Origin: Diaporthe sp. PMI_573
Lineage: Eukaryota > Ascomycota > Sordariomycetes > Diaporthales > Diaporthaceae
Assembly (NCBI GenBank): GCA_021399435.1
Contig: JAJTUP010000104.1
Location: forward strand, 62,001 to 126,000
Length of the DNA stretch: 64,000 bases
Reading direction: 5' to 3'
This document shows positions 1 to 11,196 of the stretch, in pieces. The stretch's first letter is position 1; every line of letters starts with the position of its first letter. The position numbers were made by a program, and so were the translations under genes. The notes beneath the pieces are model-generated. The model searched no databases. It saw only the letters and a program-made list of their open reading frames with translations, and had not been told where the DNA came from.

Positions 1-981
1 CAGATTTGTCCTGTGTGAATATACTTGATGTGCTTCGGTGACTTCGCACCAAGGTTACGAGATGTGGTAAGGCAAAAGAGACCAAGTTGAGCTAGAGCGG
101 ATGTCCGTTTTAATGTTGAGTTTAAAGTGGACATCGATTTATAAATATTCACCTAAATCATTCAATAGTCCCTGGTTGATTCTATAACAATAGTGTTGCT
201 CGAGGGAACGCTTTCGATAATCTTGAATATGTGCAGGTGTTCGTCATTTCAGTATGCAGGCTTGTCCAAGTCTCCCGGCTTTCATTGAAGTAGCAAGTCT
301 GGGAGTTTTGGCGAAGAAACGAGCACGGAGCCGTTGCACGGGGGTATGGACCTCTTGTACCCGCACAGCCAATTTTGGTGTGATCGGTACCTCATCCCCG
401 ACGAATACCAATGACACCAGACTGTATGTGCGTATATCATTCCACCGACGCCGTTTCGTAGTCACCAAATAGTACTTGGAAGCACGTGATAAATGACGCG
501 TCATAAACCTCGGGTTTATGACCGTCATTTACCTAGGGGTTTTGGTAATTTACCTCCTGGTAATTTACCTCGAGGCATCCCTAATTGTCACAGCTCGACG
601 TGTGTTCTGTCAGTTTAAAATGTGACAATCCAACAGCGGCAGTCCCAGTCGACACCTCTTTCCCTTCACATCCACATCAACATAGGCTTGTGAACCTTGC
701 GAGATCCAGCGGCCGGAAAGGTAATTGTGGCGTTGTGCTCAGTCCAGCATCATGTTCGCCTACCTCTTTGTTGGTTAAATCGACCAGGGTAGGCGAGTCC
801 GTGCTACTGGAATGCGGGATAGGTCAGAAGTAGGTAGTTAGGCACTGACATACTAATATGATTTTGAGGCAGCTGTAGTTAAACAGTGTCACAATATATA
901 CACTATGTGCCTTTGGCAAAGTAGTGGCGTCACTTTTGCACAAACAGAGCAGTGGTGTAAATATGTGACAAACAGGTTTTT
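1..981. other. Intergenic, no recognisable gene
   Basis: No ORF here resembles a known family. A basic 90-codon minus-strand ORF (244-528) and its plus-strand shadow were considered, but neither has a start context or domain that supports it. Around 528-575 there is a short degenerate tandem motif (ggtaatttacct) next to a small palindrome. Confidence 0.5.
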
Positions 982-1872
982 CTAATGTTTGGCCGCAGTA
1001 AGGCCTCTAGCTTTACTTGCATAGACTTTGCACATCTGCATAAGGTAGGCATCAGAATCAAGCCTAGCTTTGAATATAGCGTCAATATCGTCCCACGGAA
1101 TATCAGGGAACTAATCAGCCTCTCTCATCTCAGCCCATTTGCTTTTGATTTGCAGCCAGCGATTTACAACGTGTGCAATTCCCGCCCCATCAGCCTCAGA
1201 AGCGTGTTGAAAGTCGTTCACCGGTTTCAGCACAGCAATCGCAGCCTCGAGTTCTAGCCAGAAGCTGCTGTCTTTAATGATCCGAACCGCTTCGGGCAGG
1301 AGAACGGGGCAATCTTGAGATCGCAACTCATCCCGTACATCTTTTCGAACAGACCAGTCTCTGGCAGGGTCTCGAGAACGGAGGAGGGAGAAGAAAGAAT
1401 TGTACTGGGAACCCCAGCGTGTAACTGATCAGCGCGCGAGTTACTCCGTTCCACCTTGTGCGCTGGCACATTCTCAATCTTTGTAATTGTAATTTAGACC
1501 GTGAGAAGAACACGAGCAGGGTGCTGACGTTGTTAAAGAGATCCTCGAAGAAGGGAAGAAGAAGAATATCTTTAATCAGAAGCTGAAGGCCGTGAGAATC
1601 GCACAGAGAGAAGTTGATGTGTGAGAGCTCTGGGAATCCCCCTAGCAGGTTGTGTACAGAGCGCATCGTATTTTCGGTATCCGTACAGATAGAATTGATC
1701 CTGGAGAGATCGCCGCCACACAGTTGCTGCATTTCTCCCCAGATCAGCCGCACCCAGTTCTCTGCCGTGTGCTGTTCGTCTCCCGTGTCAAGTGTTTTCC
1801 AGCAGAAGGCCGGGCCGTCTGGTACCTGTGTAGTAGCCCCGCTCTGCCCGGTGCACCGACAAGCGAGCCGGG
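982..1872 (-). pseudogene. hAT transposase remnant (DUF659 type)
   Basis: Read on the minus strand, this is the middle and C-terminal part of a hAT-family transposase. From 1872 down it reads into a WKTLDTGDEQHTAE block, then the DUF659 signature DTENTMRSV followed by CDSHGLQLLIKDIL. Further blocks lie in two other frames: a FWLELEAAIAVLKP stretch near 1260-1190, and DDIDAIFKARLDSDAYL near 1090-1040. Joining them needs at least one frameshift and passes an in-frame TAG just below 1111. The BED finger and the C-terminal dimerisation block are missing. It is a dead, truncated element, and family assignment rests on motif order and spacing. Confidence 0.75.
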
Positions 1873-1880
1873 CTTAGCTG

Positions 1881-2544
1881 ATCCGACACTTATCGAACGC
1901 CTCACTCACCGATGCCACCGTCCATATCGGACCTCTTCTCCGATCGTGGTGCGTTTCAAGACGCCTGAGAAAGGACATTCCTTATATTCTCCCACAGGAC
2001 CTGGGTCTGCTGAGCCATGCCGCGACTGGAATTCGCGACTGGAAGCCGTGGTTCGCGTGGGTTGCGGCGTGTGTCGAGAGATCCCCTCCATCCTTCGGAC
2101 GTTCTTTGTTGGTGGTGTCCAGTGGTGGAATGGTCTTGAGGCTATCTCGCGGCCGACGTCCGCTTTGTGACTTCTTCAACCGCTCTGTAGGCCGTTGGCT
2201 GTCGCCGCCGCCGCTTTCGTCGCTGCCGTCAGTGTTGGAAGTTTTGCAGGTTCCCCTCAACTGCAGGGATGACAGGGCTGTAAAACAGGGCGATGAGGCC
2301 ACCAAAGGTGGCCATGCATTGGGCTAAATTGTAGGCGAACACAGGGCACAACACAAGGCTAAACGCAAGGCAGATTAGTGCGGCAGAGCCGCACAAAGAC
2401 GTCCTGCACATAGCTATATGATGAAGCTGCTTTTCATGTATTATTGAGAACAAGCTACATACATGCAACATCGCATTTTGGAAGAATTGACACATCTTCA
2501 TCATTGCACCCAACAAACCTGTTTCCTGTGCTATCTCACAACAG
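1881..2544. other. Unassigned sequence between hAT and kinase remnants
   Basis: Several overlapping ORFs exist on both strands, including a hydrophobic minus-strand one at 2229-2516. None shows a domain, and I see no splice structure that joins them. Confidence 0.4.
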
Positions 2545-3018
2545 TCAGCGCCACCCGGAGAATTCGCAAATTTGGTCCCGTCCCGGTGCGGTCGCTTCTC
2601 CCCGCGTGTCAGGGAGGAAATGCCGTTTATTGCCCACCAAGCCAGACTTCAGCTCAGGTAATTCTTCCATGTCCGCGTAATTCAACTTGTCGAACTTCTG
2701 AACCAACATACCACGCTCCTTTGGGCCATTATAATGAATATATATCCAGAAGAGCACCCAGAAGAATGATTCAAGGTCGTGCATGAAAGAATGCTGCTCG
2801 CCCAGAAGGACCCCAATTGCCGTGAAAGCCCCCGTGCAAATCTTGACTTTGGCGTCTGAGGGCTCCTCTCGCATTTCTCTGATCCCAAAGTCGAGGTTAA
2901 TCAAGAACGAGCGCCAAGAGCGGTTGTTGTCGTCCTCATTCACCATGATATTGTTGATCGAGATATCTCTGTGGAGCAAGAGGGCCTTGCGCAAGGACTT
3001 GTGTCCTTCGATGCATCT
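2545..3018 (-). pseudogene. FunK1-type protein kinase, C-terminal half
   Basis: About 157 residues match the C-terminal lobe of the fungal-specific FunK1 kinases. The catalytic loop reads HRDISINNIMV, with the usual HRD and downstream Asn. The following DFG-like segment reads INLDFGIRE, where the family commonly has a DFD/DLDLA form. Further on, MHDLESFFWVLFWI matches the family's DLES(F/L)FWVL block. The N-terminal lobe (glycine loop, VAVK lysine) is absent: homology stops near 3018, and the plus strand beyond that point encodes a PKS shard. The kinase half is therefore joined to foreign sequence and is presumably non-functional. FunK1 genes are commonly found in accessory regions. Confidence 0.8.
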
Positions 3019-3294
3019 GGTTGATGGATCGGCGGTTCGCTTCCAGCATCTCGCGCGGCGCGACACGGCGAGCCAGAAGGTGGCTGGGCGCGTCGACCGA
3101 CATGCTCGCCATGGTCGTTGGCGCAGGCCCAGTTCGAGGACGCGGTTGACATCATGCGCCTGGCCGTCCTGCAGCAGCTCGATATGCTGATCGCCACTCC
3201 GGTGGAGATGCTTAGCCCGATGCAGTGTCTGGACAGTTATGGAGTGGATTCGCTGGTGGCGGTGGAGCTGAGGAACTGGATTGTCGCCTACTAG
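3003..3294 (+). pseudogene. Polyketide synthase acyl-carrier domain shard
   Basis: In frame from 3121 to the stop at 3292-3294, the plus strand reads as the C-terminal acyl-carrier domain of a highly reducing PKS. The phosphopantetheine site is YGVDSLVAVELRNW, and its Ser is the attachment residue. It is preceded by an amphipathic helix (FEDAVDIMRLAVLQQL). Sequence upstream to about 3003 (LMDRRFASSIS, then ASTDMLAMVVGA) looks like the inter-domain linker, but lies in shifted frames. The domain ends early, in the helix after the active Ser. No ketosynthase, acyltransferase or reductase is present. GC-rich third positions set it apart from neighbouring DNA. It directly abuts the FunK1 remnant on the other strand. 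Confidence 0.8.
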
Positions 3295-3476
3295 TAGGTA
3301 AACATCCGTACGTTGGTCTGTGGAAGACGTGCGTGGAGCCACACTCTTGCGTGCCTCTCGAGGTAGCAAATCTTTGCTAGGCTGGTGCAATCTCCTAGCC
3401 ATTTAGAGTTTGTCACAGAGATCCTACCTCATCAAGCATCACTTCCGAGACGTTCTCTTCGGCATCACCGATGATT

Positions 3477-3884
3477 TTACCACCCGTAGGCAAGGGGAAC
3501 CCATCGAGTACGGCTCTGGATTCGGCTTTTTCCAGTTCTCACTGTTGGCAAATACGTTCCTAGCTTAGCCCGGCGTGTACCGACAGGGGGCGCGTCGCGT
3601 TCGCGTAGTAGTCGGTTGGCCATATCTTCCACGTACTGCAACCTAGGATGAAATGCACGTGCACATAGCTCAGTTATATACTGAACAATCGTACCCTCTT
3701 CTAAATCCGTAAGTTTGCGTGAGTTGGCTGGAATATCGCGTCGTGCAAGCCGACCGTCGCGTCGTCGCGTCAGTGTCATACGATCAACCCCGTAGATCTT
3801 AGCAGCAGTATTGACCTTAAGGGATTATTGTTTTGGAGAGCCTGGAGGGCTAAAATGACCTTATCCTCCTTTGAAGTAGAGGGC
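3477..3884 (-). pseudogene. Fot1/pogo transposase N-terminus remnant
   Basis: A minus-strand reading from an ATG at 3884 gives the pipsqueak-type helix of Fot1/pogo transposases (STSKEDKVILALQAL). After a one-base shift comes KVNTAAKIYGVDRMTL, then a CENP-B-type helix (LEEGTIVQYITELCARAF...VEDMANRLL). It stops before the DDE catalytic domain. The same N-terminal layout is seen in the two larger Fot1-family elements at 41 and 58 kb, but this copy is separate and degraded. Confidence 0.75.
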
Positions 3885-3943
3885 ATGTTGGGTGGTGGAG
3901 AAAATTGGTGTCAATTGTAAAGGTAACGTGTGTGGTGGAAAAG

Positions 3944-3974
3944 TGCTCACTCGCTTAGAATGCTCACTCGCTTA
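3944..3974. repeat. Short direct repeat beside the Fot1 remnant
   Basis: The 14-mer tgctcactcgctta occurs at 3944-3957 and again at 3961-3974, separated by 3 bases. It lies just upstream of the Fot1 remnant and may be part of that element's degraded terminal region. Confidence 0.6.
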
Positions 3975-4058
3975 TCACGCACGTTAGTTATAGAAAGTAA
4001 TAATAGAGCTCGGTAGGCAGCCGTTGCTCGTCCGACTTTATTCAGATTAACGTTTAAG

Positions 4059-5193
4059 TCACTGTGAAACGGGCCTTCGATCTCTTTTTCCTGCTCCTGA
4101 TTTCTCCACCCGGCCTTTGATGGTTGCTGGCTGCTTCGATCCGGTACCCCTTCGTGTCTTCCCCCCTCCTGCCGGAATGTTCGCCTTCTTTCCCTCCCAG
4201 GCCCGAATCATCGCTTCACCGGCGTATTCCTTGGGTATGAAGCTGCTTTTCCAAGCAACCAAGTACCCGTCGACGTATTCTCTGATAATTTTACCCTCCC
4301 AATCATCGGGCAGTATACTGGTATCGTCCGCGTCGTCCATTGCGAGGTCGGGAGATACAACCCCATCCGGATGCGCCGACCCGTTGTTGTCGGCTGCTTG
4401 TCTGCAAAGATGAGATGGGTCATCTGGCTGGAGTTCTGGCCCATCCTGCAAGGAAGTGTTCGTGCAGCTGGGGACTCCGGCGCTCGGTGTGCCACGACTC
4501 TCCCAGCAGGTCGGCAGGGCGTTGGAGGCGGCGTCCGTGGAAAGCCCTGAAGCGCCATTGGATGACTGAGCGGAAGGTATTGCGCAATGACCCAAGGCAC
4601 CCTCGTCGATGGACCGCTGTCTAATGTCCCTGCTAGAGTGTTGAACTTCGCCTGCCCCACTTCCCAGCATGCCATGCTCCTTTGGCGAATAGCCTTGCTG
4701 CGGCAGATCCTCGTTGATGTGTTCAGCGCTGGCTTCACGAGTGACAACTTCCCTGTCTAAATGGAATTAGCAAATCGTCAAGATGTAGGAAATATAATGC
4801 AGTACCTTGGTTATTGCCGTCTTTAATCTCCCGAGTGGCCTGCGCCGGCTCCCGACTGGCTAACTCTTGAGTGGCTTGAGTCGGCTGCCCCTGAATCGGC
4901 TGCCCCGGTGTAGCCTGTTCTTGGGTGGCCTGTCCTGCAGTGGCTTGCGCAGCCTGCTGGTAAGTTGGTTTTGGTAGCTGTACTAAGGATTCGTCTGCAG
5001 TAAGGTCGTACACAGCCATCGGCAGAAGCGTCTCAGAGGTTCCCGTTGTCGATTTGCTTGTGTCATGATTGTGGTAGATAGGCTTTATATCCCTGTCGCT
5101 AGGACCTTTCTCTTTCAATCCTTTGCCTTCCGATTTGGCTAGTTGGTAAACCATACTGTCGAAAGGTGGCTGGAACTGAAACTGCGGATACAT
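4059..5193 (-). CDS. Two-exon hypothetical protein with chromo-like C-terminal motif
   Basis: Exon 1 runs from 5193 to 4806 and exon 2 from 4756 to 4059. The 49-nt intron has a GTACTG donor, a GCTAATTC branch site and a TTTAG acceptor, and keeps the frame exactly. The start at 5193 (MYPQFQFQ...) is preferred, though an upstream in-frame ATG exists at 5301. The 361-residue product has a low-complexity Q/T/P-rich stretch near residues 75-110, then an acidic segment, and near the C-terminus the block EYVDGYLVAWKSSFIPKEYA. That block resembles the chromo-like domains (y-V-W-x-S-x-x-P) seen in many fungal accessory proteins, then comes a Lys/Arg-rich tail. A nuclear or chromatin role would be inference from this block only. 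I do not recognise a named family. Confidence 0.6.
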
Positions 5194-5342
5194 GATGCGG
5201 AAAGGTCGAGAACCAAATAAACAAAGATGGCTTGAAGATGAAGAGGTTTTGGGGTGACTATGCCTCCTATTTATGTTTTCGAGCCTATCGGCCCTTTCCA
5301 ATGCCTACCTACCCTTTGCTAAATGTCCGCCAGCCCAACTTC

Positions 5343-5678
5343 CTAAAGAGGCATTTCCTGAAAGGCAGTGGCCTGAAGAGGCAGTGACCTGAAGAGGTTA
5401 CCGTAGTCATCCGCAGCATCGCTCAGCCATCCTTCAGGCTGCTCCGAAAGGCGTCCGCCAATGATCTGCCTCATTTCGGCACGATGATGCAACTCAAGGG
5501 CTCCGCGATCGCCACCACGGAATTTTCGGCCCTTTCCCCTTTTCTGAGCCCATCGTGCCAGCCTGGAAGTCAGCGATCCGAGGTCATGCGAGTTGTGGCG
5601 GTGTCTTCTGGCCCCTGCCTTTGGCCTAACTAAAGTACTATTCCATTTACCTCTGACTAAGTGCGAAATGGTAGACAA
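5343..5678 (-). CDS. Small basic hypothetical ORF, doubtful
   Basis: An open frame of 111 codons is rich in Arg, Gly and His and matches no family I recognise. It sits 150 bases upstream of the 4059-5193 gene on the same strand, and could be an upstream exon or chance. No splice sites clearly tie it to its neighbour. Confidence 0.2.
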   Translation of the reverse strand: MSTISHLVRGKWNSTLVRPKAGARRHRHNSHDLGSLTSRLARWAQKRGKGRKFRGGDRGALELHHRAEMRQIIGGRLSEQPEGWLSDAADDYGNLFRSLPLQATAFQEMPL

Positions 5679-5941
5679 CAGCGCCGTCGGGGCTGGGCTT
5701 GTCGGCGTTGGACGATCTTCAAAGCGATGACAAAATTGTAGTCGGTATATCTTGCCATCCGAAAATCGGTGACTGTCCAGGGATGTGCTAGGACCCCAGG
5801 TAATGCTTCAGACAACCGGAACACCGGCCTAGAGCAGGTACGGTTTAGATTAGTTTTGTACGCCTCATAGCCACCCAGCTGAATGGAGAAGGAGTCACCG
5901 AAAGCACTGCTTATAACACACGTTGGCTCGGGATCCGCTCA

Positions 5942-6850
5942 TCAAAACTGAGGCCTCCTATGACTCATCACCGAATGTAACCTATGAGCTCCAAACAATG
6001 ACAGGTTGCCATTGTCATTATTGGCTTTATATTGAAAGGGAGTCGACAAGTGACTATAGCAGCCTTCGTTCTGCCAGAGCCTCAAGAGAGAGAGGGCACT
6101 CTGACGCGTTGAGTAGAAAACAAGGATAGCAAAAAATGATAGAAGAGGGCCAGGCCTACTGTACCACAAGACGAAGAACAGGAATTTGTAAACCAGAATT
6201 GTGTTGAACCTTTTCGGGTCTATTCTTTTCATGGCGCTGTTCGCGTAAGCCATAAGGTCGCGAAAGTACGGACTCTCCAGCTTGTGAAATGGGATGTTGT
6301 CGCATGCCACCCAGCGTATAAGGAGATGCTGAAAGCGAAGCGGTTCAAAGGATGATATGAAGGCGTTCATCAAAGCCTGATCCTTGGGTCGGTGGGAGTC
6401 TAGATCAACCATGTCGAGAAGAGTGCGCTGCTTCTTCCTCTGTGGTAGCATTGGTCCGCCTCTGTTGATGTGGTGGATTTCTTCCATATGACTGTTTGCT
6501 TGACTTGTGGATGCAGCATCGTACATGTGGGTAATTGTAGCCTTCTTCCGATGGCAGGCTTTGCAAAGCCAGAATCGATGACCGGAATCGTTTTTCTCGA
6601 TATCGAACCCATGTTCCCATACCCATCCCGTCCGCGCTCTTTTTCTATACTTGCGTATAGAGAACCCTGCGAGGCGATTCCAATCGATGCCTTCATATCC
6701 AATGTAGTCGATCGAAGGCGATGTATCGCCGGTCGCGTCCACGCCGGGCTCTACTGAGTCAAGGTCAGGGGAGCTCTCGGGAACGCTAAAACTGGCGGAT
6801 GCCCTAGAAAGGGCGACTGACGGCGCTTCCCCTCTTGCGGGTTGCGCCAT
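5942..6850 (-). pseudogene. hAT transposase N-terminus (BED finger), truncated
   Basis: The ATG at 6850 opens a protein whose residues ~70-130 form a BED-type zinc finger: WVWEHGFDIEK, then CKACHRKKATIT, then a closing His pair in SHMEEIHH. The typical hAT continuation follows: FISSFEPLRFQHLLIRWVA and then PYFRDLMAYANS. Homology ends near 6230; the remaining ORF to 5942 looks like unrelated sequence read through. The catalytic core and the dimerisation domain are missing. Just upstream (7074-7180) lies AT-rich sequence with repeated atttgattt motifs, as expected near a hAT terminus. Confidence 0.75.
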
Positions 6851-7073
6851 TTCAGAGAAGGCCAGAGCTGTCCCCGTTTTGCTATCGGCTACAAATATTA
6901 CCTCCACAATATGGCAAGCGCGCCCAAGATATATTTCACAATCAAACGCGTCACGTAAAATGCAAAAAGAAAGTTTGGTGACACGGCCTGCAAAAAGCAA
7001 TTGCGCATTAGCGGGCACTCTTGGCCTAGCAGGCTCTCGGTCCTGGCTACAGATGTGGGGCATATCCAAATAA

Positions 7074-8049
7074 TCAGATATCCAAATAAATCTGGGCTCT
7101 CCGATTTGATTTGATTTGAGTCAGCGCAGGGGCAATTTGATTTGATTTGAATAGATTTGGATCTGATTTATTTGTTTGCAAGTCTGCCCTGCCTCGTCCA
7201 ACAGACGGAGACTCGGAGATAGGGCTGACTCCAAGACGACAATTGAGCCTCGGTCTCCCTCTCCCCCCAACTTCGACACACATCGACGGCCAATCGATTG
7301 CTTCCGGCCCGTCCTTGCCGCTTTGCGCTTGAACCAGGGTGCAGCTTGGAAAGAAAGAGGGTGAAAAGAATCGTTTGAGCAAGAGAGATAAGTTGGGGGG
7401 GGGGGGGAGATAGTACGGTTAGGGGCCGTTTGTTGCCTGCCTATCTTGCGTATTCTGTTTCACTGTTATGTACAAAGGATCCAAAGGGTGGATGACATTT
7501 ATTTATATCATTACGTTGCTCCTTACTATCACATCTACCCTTCCCAGTATTGAGTGACAAAAGCTCGGTGAGGTGGGTGCAAGCTCTGGCGGGTACACTG
7601 GGGCAAGCGACACAGAGTACTCAATCCTGGTCCTTGCCAGCTGCGTTCTAATTAGACATCTTTGCCCTTCGCATTTCGTTGAATGCTTGGGAGACCGAAA
7701 TATGTCGGCTTTACCTCGCTATTCCACCAATCAGGAACACAGCCTTAAGGCGGAGAAACTGGGGAACACGCGCTCTAATTATTTAATTACGTAATAAATC
7801 TATGATGTGTAAAGTTGCTTCACTAGACATATAATGGTAATATCTATATTTACTATAACTAACTATTTCTCCTGTCCTTAATGGGGTTTGGGCTTAATAG
7901 CGCTCTAGGACCTGTAGCCCGGCAAGTACTATTGTCGTATATGCAAGTATCTTGGCTATGATCTTTCCAGCGCTGACTTCAATTCAAGTAAGTCAAGTTC
8001 GGGGGTGTAACTTAATTACTTGAAATAAAATCGTCTGTGAACTTACTTA
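7074..8049. other. Non-coding AT-rich stretch with a poly-G tract
   Basis: It starts with repeated gatttgattt motifs, likely the terminal part of the adjoining hAT copy. A 13-nt G run lies at 7395-7407. No credible gene was found. Confidence 0.5.
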
Positions 8050-8096
8050 ACTTGATTTGAATTGATATACTTGAATTGATATACTTGAATTGAAAC
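8050..8096. repeat. Tandem ttgaattgatatac repeat
   Basis: About three imperfect copies of a 14-base unit lie in tandem directly downstream of the truncated regulator gene. This probably marks a transposon edge. Confidence 0.6.
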
Positions 8097-8132
8097 CTCT
8101 GACCTGAGGCCAGGATGAAGCTATTGGTACTC

Positions 8133-9154
8133 TCACGCCTCCCCTCCATCCCAACCCATCAGGTCTCCACCAAAACTGACGACCTCGCCCACAGTAATCG
8201 CTTGATGGCCTAGCCAATTCTGTAGGCACTGTATTTCCCCTATTATCTCGGGCCTTAAGCCGTGCGTTTGCGAGCTTACTGTCAACTTTGTGACACTAAA
8301 CGTCCGCTCAGGATCGACAGGAATTGCCAGGATCGTTCTTCCTACTGGTGTCAAGATAACATCAGCTTCTCGACGAAAGAAGAGTTGGATGACATTCCTC
8401 AGCACGACGCTGCTCTGCGTCGACAACTTTGAGCGTCTTCCAAAAGCTTGCTGTAAGCGAAACACTCGCGTAATTGTACGCTTCACCTCCTGTGCCTTGT
8501 CAGACAGTGGGTCTGCGAGTGCCATGACCACCATAACTATTGCTGAGTTGAAGAGGTTGATCGCTAGAAACGCAACGAGATGGCTATCCGTTGCCAGCTG
8601 GGCCAATTGGGGCAACTCCGTCACCCTAGCCGTCCTCACCGCTGCGTCCCACCACTGCCGAGGGCTGGACGATGGCGAGGTTGGGGAGAATGTAGAATTT
8701 CGCCGCGAATTCAAGTTCGAGGGACAAGGTTCATGGCTGGCACTTGGCGGGGTGCAGTCCTCTCGCATGGTGTCGATCTGCTGAGCTAGGAACGGGCGAT
8801 GAATGATGATGAGGAGATTATCGAAGGTCAATTGCAGCGCAAGTGATTGGAGGACATGAGCTTTTGAAGCCGCTGTCATTTCAGCAGAGCAATCTTGACT
8901 TAAATCTATCAGTAAATGCGGCGGCAACGACTGCCGCCGCTCCCACAGCCTCCCGGTGACGTCTTGTACGAGTTGCAGGTATGCGTCTCGCTCAGCACCT
9001 CGCCTCAAGCGGCTTCCGTAGACAGTTTGGATCACAGGAGATGCGATCATGTATAATTTGTTTAGCTCTCTCTGGTAGGGGGAGAAGCAGATTTGGGAGT
9101 CTTTATGCAGCATGGGAGCTGGGTCTATTGGCGCTATCAACGAATATTCTAAGC
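8133..9154 (-). pseudogene. Fungal transcription factor, regulatory-domain fragment
   Basis: The ORF reads as the later part of the fungal-specific middle homology region of Zn2Cys6 regulators. Features include SQICFSPYQRELNKLYMIAS, LPPHLLIDLS, LALQLTFDNLLIIIHRPFL and a later hydrophobic SHLVAFLAINLFNSAIVM helix. The upstream edge at about 9154 looks like a splice acceptor (pyrimidine-rich, ending CTCAG), so this is probably the last exon. No zinc cluster or first half of the domain is present upstream, and the C-terminus runs into the tandem repeat at 8050-8096. It is therefore called a fragment. In intact relatives the domain binds inducers and the protein activates nearby metabolic genes. 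Confidence 0.7.
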
Positions 9155-10095
9155 TGAGGAGAGGAGAAGAAAAGGGGGGAGCGGAGCTCTGGCGGTCCTC
9201 TGGCTATTGATGGTGGTGTGGGTGCCCGCTATCCACCCAATGAACCAAATGAAAGTAGTCGTAAAGTACTACAGTATAGCGATTTTCCACACGTTCGAGA
9301 TGCTGGCTGTACTTGCCAAAGGGTGCTGGAAGTGGTTAAAAAGTACTTGTTATTAAATTTAGATTTCGGAGCTAATATCCTGGGTCACAAAAGGTACTTC
9401 TAGGTGCGACAAAAGTCCATAAAATTAGGTTGTGCTTCCGCGCCATGAGAGCACCGCAGTCTCGTTATCGTACTATGGCCCACCCCTCACCCGATCAGCC
9501 GCCACACCAAAAGTCCTCAACTTTAATAATGTCTGGAGAATTCGTTCCGTGATGTTGAGAAACGATTCGTATGATGTGGCAGAGGAGTTCCATCGGCTCA
9601 TTCTTGAAGATGAGCGTGAGTGGCAAGAGAGAGCAAAATGGGGCGGAAAAGTCGCAACGGCGCAAGCGAAGTCGACGTAACTCAGATTACTCATCGTCTG
9701 ATGACGCCTATGCGGCAGTTCCATGGTGCCGTCCTCTGAGATATAATAATCTTTGTACACGCTTGTAAGCCCAACCACCAGCCATTGGTCTTACCGAGTA
9801 CTATTGTACATCTGCAGTATTAATCGCAGGAGATGCTCCAAAGCAACACAGGGTGGCTGCCAGGGCGGTCTAAGTACTGCCCGTGTAAATTAGTTATTGG
9901 TCTTCCGATTTCTAAGATTAATGCTTCTCTTTCAGCGATTTGAGTACTAGGTTCAAGAAACGGGGACTTTTGCAGGTATTTAAGATTCAGCTTTCGCATT
10001 CCTAAATCAAGCCAAAGGTTTCGAGATTGGATATAAATGTCGTTCAGCAGACGTGCTCAGGCCGCTCGCTGTCATATCAACAATTGTAATAAAAC
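9155..10095. other. Intergenic, one doubtful small ORF
   Basis: An 82-codon plus-strand ORF (9432-9680) has an acidic/basic C-terminal half but no recognisable domain. Nothing else is supported. The stretch just before 10096 may carry the promoter of the SAP-domain gene. Confidence 0.4.
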
Positions 10096-11196
10096 ATGGA
10101 TCAAGAAGCAGGTCGGAGCTCCGCTGACAAGAGAGTGGTCAAGGATGGTGACGAAGACCCCTGGTTACTTGCACCTGGAAGGACACGCGCACAAAGGCGA
10201 GAGGCTCAGCTTCGATCGCAATCGACGGCGAAGTCTGAAGACTTTCTAACAAACAAGTACCGCGAAGAACTTACAGTCCGTGATATCAGAAGGATTCTCA
10301 AGAAAGAAAAAATCGCGTTCGACTCACGGGCCAAAAAGAAGGATCTACTTGATGTCTTAGAACAACACAAGCCAAAGGAGGGTTTAAAAGAGACCCTACG
10401 ACAACCTCCCGAGCATTCCCCTCGAGGAAATACTCATGCATCGAATCATCCGCACGATTACGTAACAAAGAGTGAAGATCAGGTGCAAAACCTTGCGTCC
10501 CAGACGCAATCAACACCGCAAGCAGAACAAACTGTCGGAGAACAAGTACCCTGGAAGCATCAAATTCAGACGGGTATAACACAGAGAGAACCAGCACCCG
10601 ACCTACGCAAGCAAGGTTTGAAACGGAGGGCAGAAAATGAAATCGTAGACAGTGTAGCAGGACAAGAGACCAGACATGACGTAAAAAAAAGAAGGATTAA
10701 ACACGGCCAGCCAGATAGATTGCATTTGTTACAGGGTGAAAATGACCCAATCGACGGCCTCAAACGTTCTTTTTTGAAACGGAAGAAAACAAAAGCGAGC
10801 GAAGATAACACACCTGGGGACAAAGCCGAGCACAGGAACAAAAGAAGAAAGATTGGCCGCGACGGTCTGGATAATGCACCGTTAGATGACAAGCGTCAAT
10901 CAGACCGGCTCCACCCGCCTGGACTATATTCGAAACGCAGGGCATCGTGTGAACTCGAAGAAGATGCGCCTGGACGCAGAATAGGACATAACGCAAAGAA
11001 AAGAAAGATCGGCCACGACAATCCAGGTGATGTATTGATAGAAGGTAAGGCCACAGGTGTACAGCGGAGAAAGTCTCGAGGCGACTCAACCGTACAGCAC
11101 CATGAAAGTGAGACCGAGTCAGACGACAGATCAGTGGACACAATATTGCAAAGAGAACGAGATCGCACACAATGTCTATTCGGAGAAGTTATTTGA
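10096..11196 (+). CDS. Highly basic SAP-domain protein with repeated NLS-like units
   Basis: The ATG at 10096 lies in a good context (AAAACATGG) and opens a 366-residue protein. Residues ~58-92 (ELTVRDIRRILKKEKIAF...KKKDLLDVLEQ) fit a SAP/HeH-type helix-extension-helix, a motif that usually binds A/T-rich DNA. From residue ~175 onward there are three imperfect repeats, each with a KKRRIKHG / KRRKIGRD / KKRKIGHD core that looks like a nuclear localisation signal, followed by an acidic spacer and an aromatic-basic YSKRR-like segment. A nuclear DNA-binding role is inferred from the motif and charge. No named family is recognised. The gene has no introns and its neighbours are not informative. 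Confidence 0.55.
   Translation: MDQEAGRSSADKRVVKDGDEDPWLLAPGRTRAQRREAQLRSQSTAKSEDFLTNKYREELTVRDIRRILKKEKIAFDSRAKKKDLLDVLEQHKPKEGLKETLRQPPEHSPRGNTHASNHPHDYVTKSEDQVQNLASQTQSTPQAEQTVGEQVPWKHQIQTGITQREPAPDLRKQGLKRRAENEIVDSVAGQETRHDVKKRRIKHGQPDRLHLLQGENDPIDGLKRSFLKRKKTKASEDNTPGDKAEHRNKRRKIGRDGLDNAPLDDKRQSDRLHPPGLYSKRRASCELEEDAPGRRIGHNAKKRKIGHDNPGDVLIEGKATGVQRRKSRGDSTVQHHESETESDDRSVDTILQRERDRTQCLFGEVI

Noticed and set aside
8290..8784. 164-codon plus-strand ORF
   Set aside because: It is antisense to the transcription-factor domain fragment, which explains the openness.
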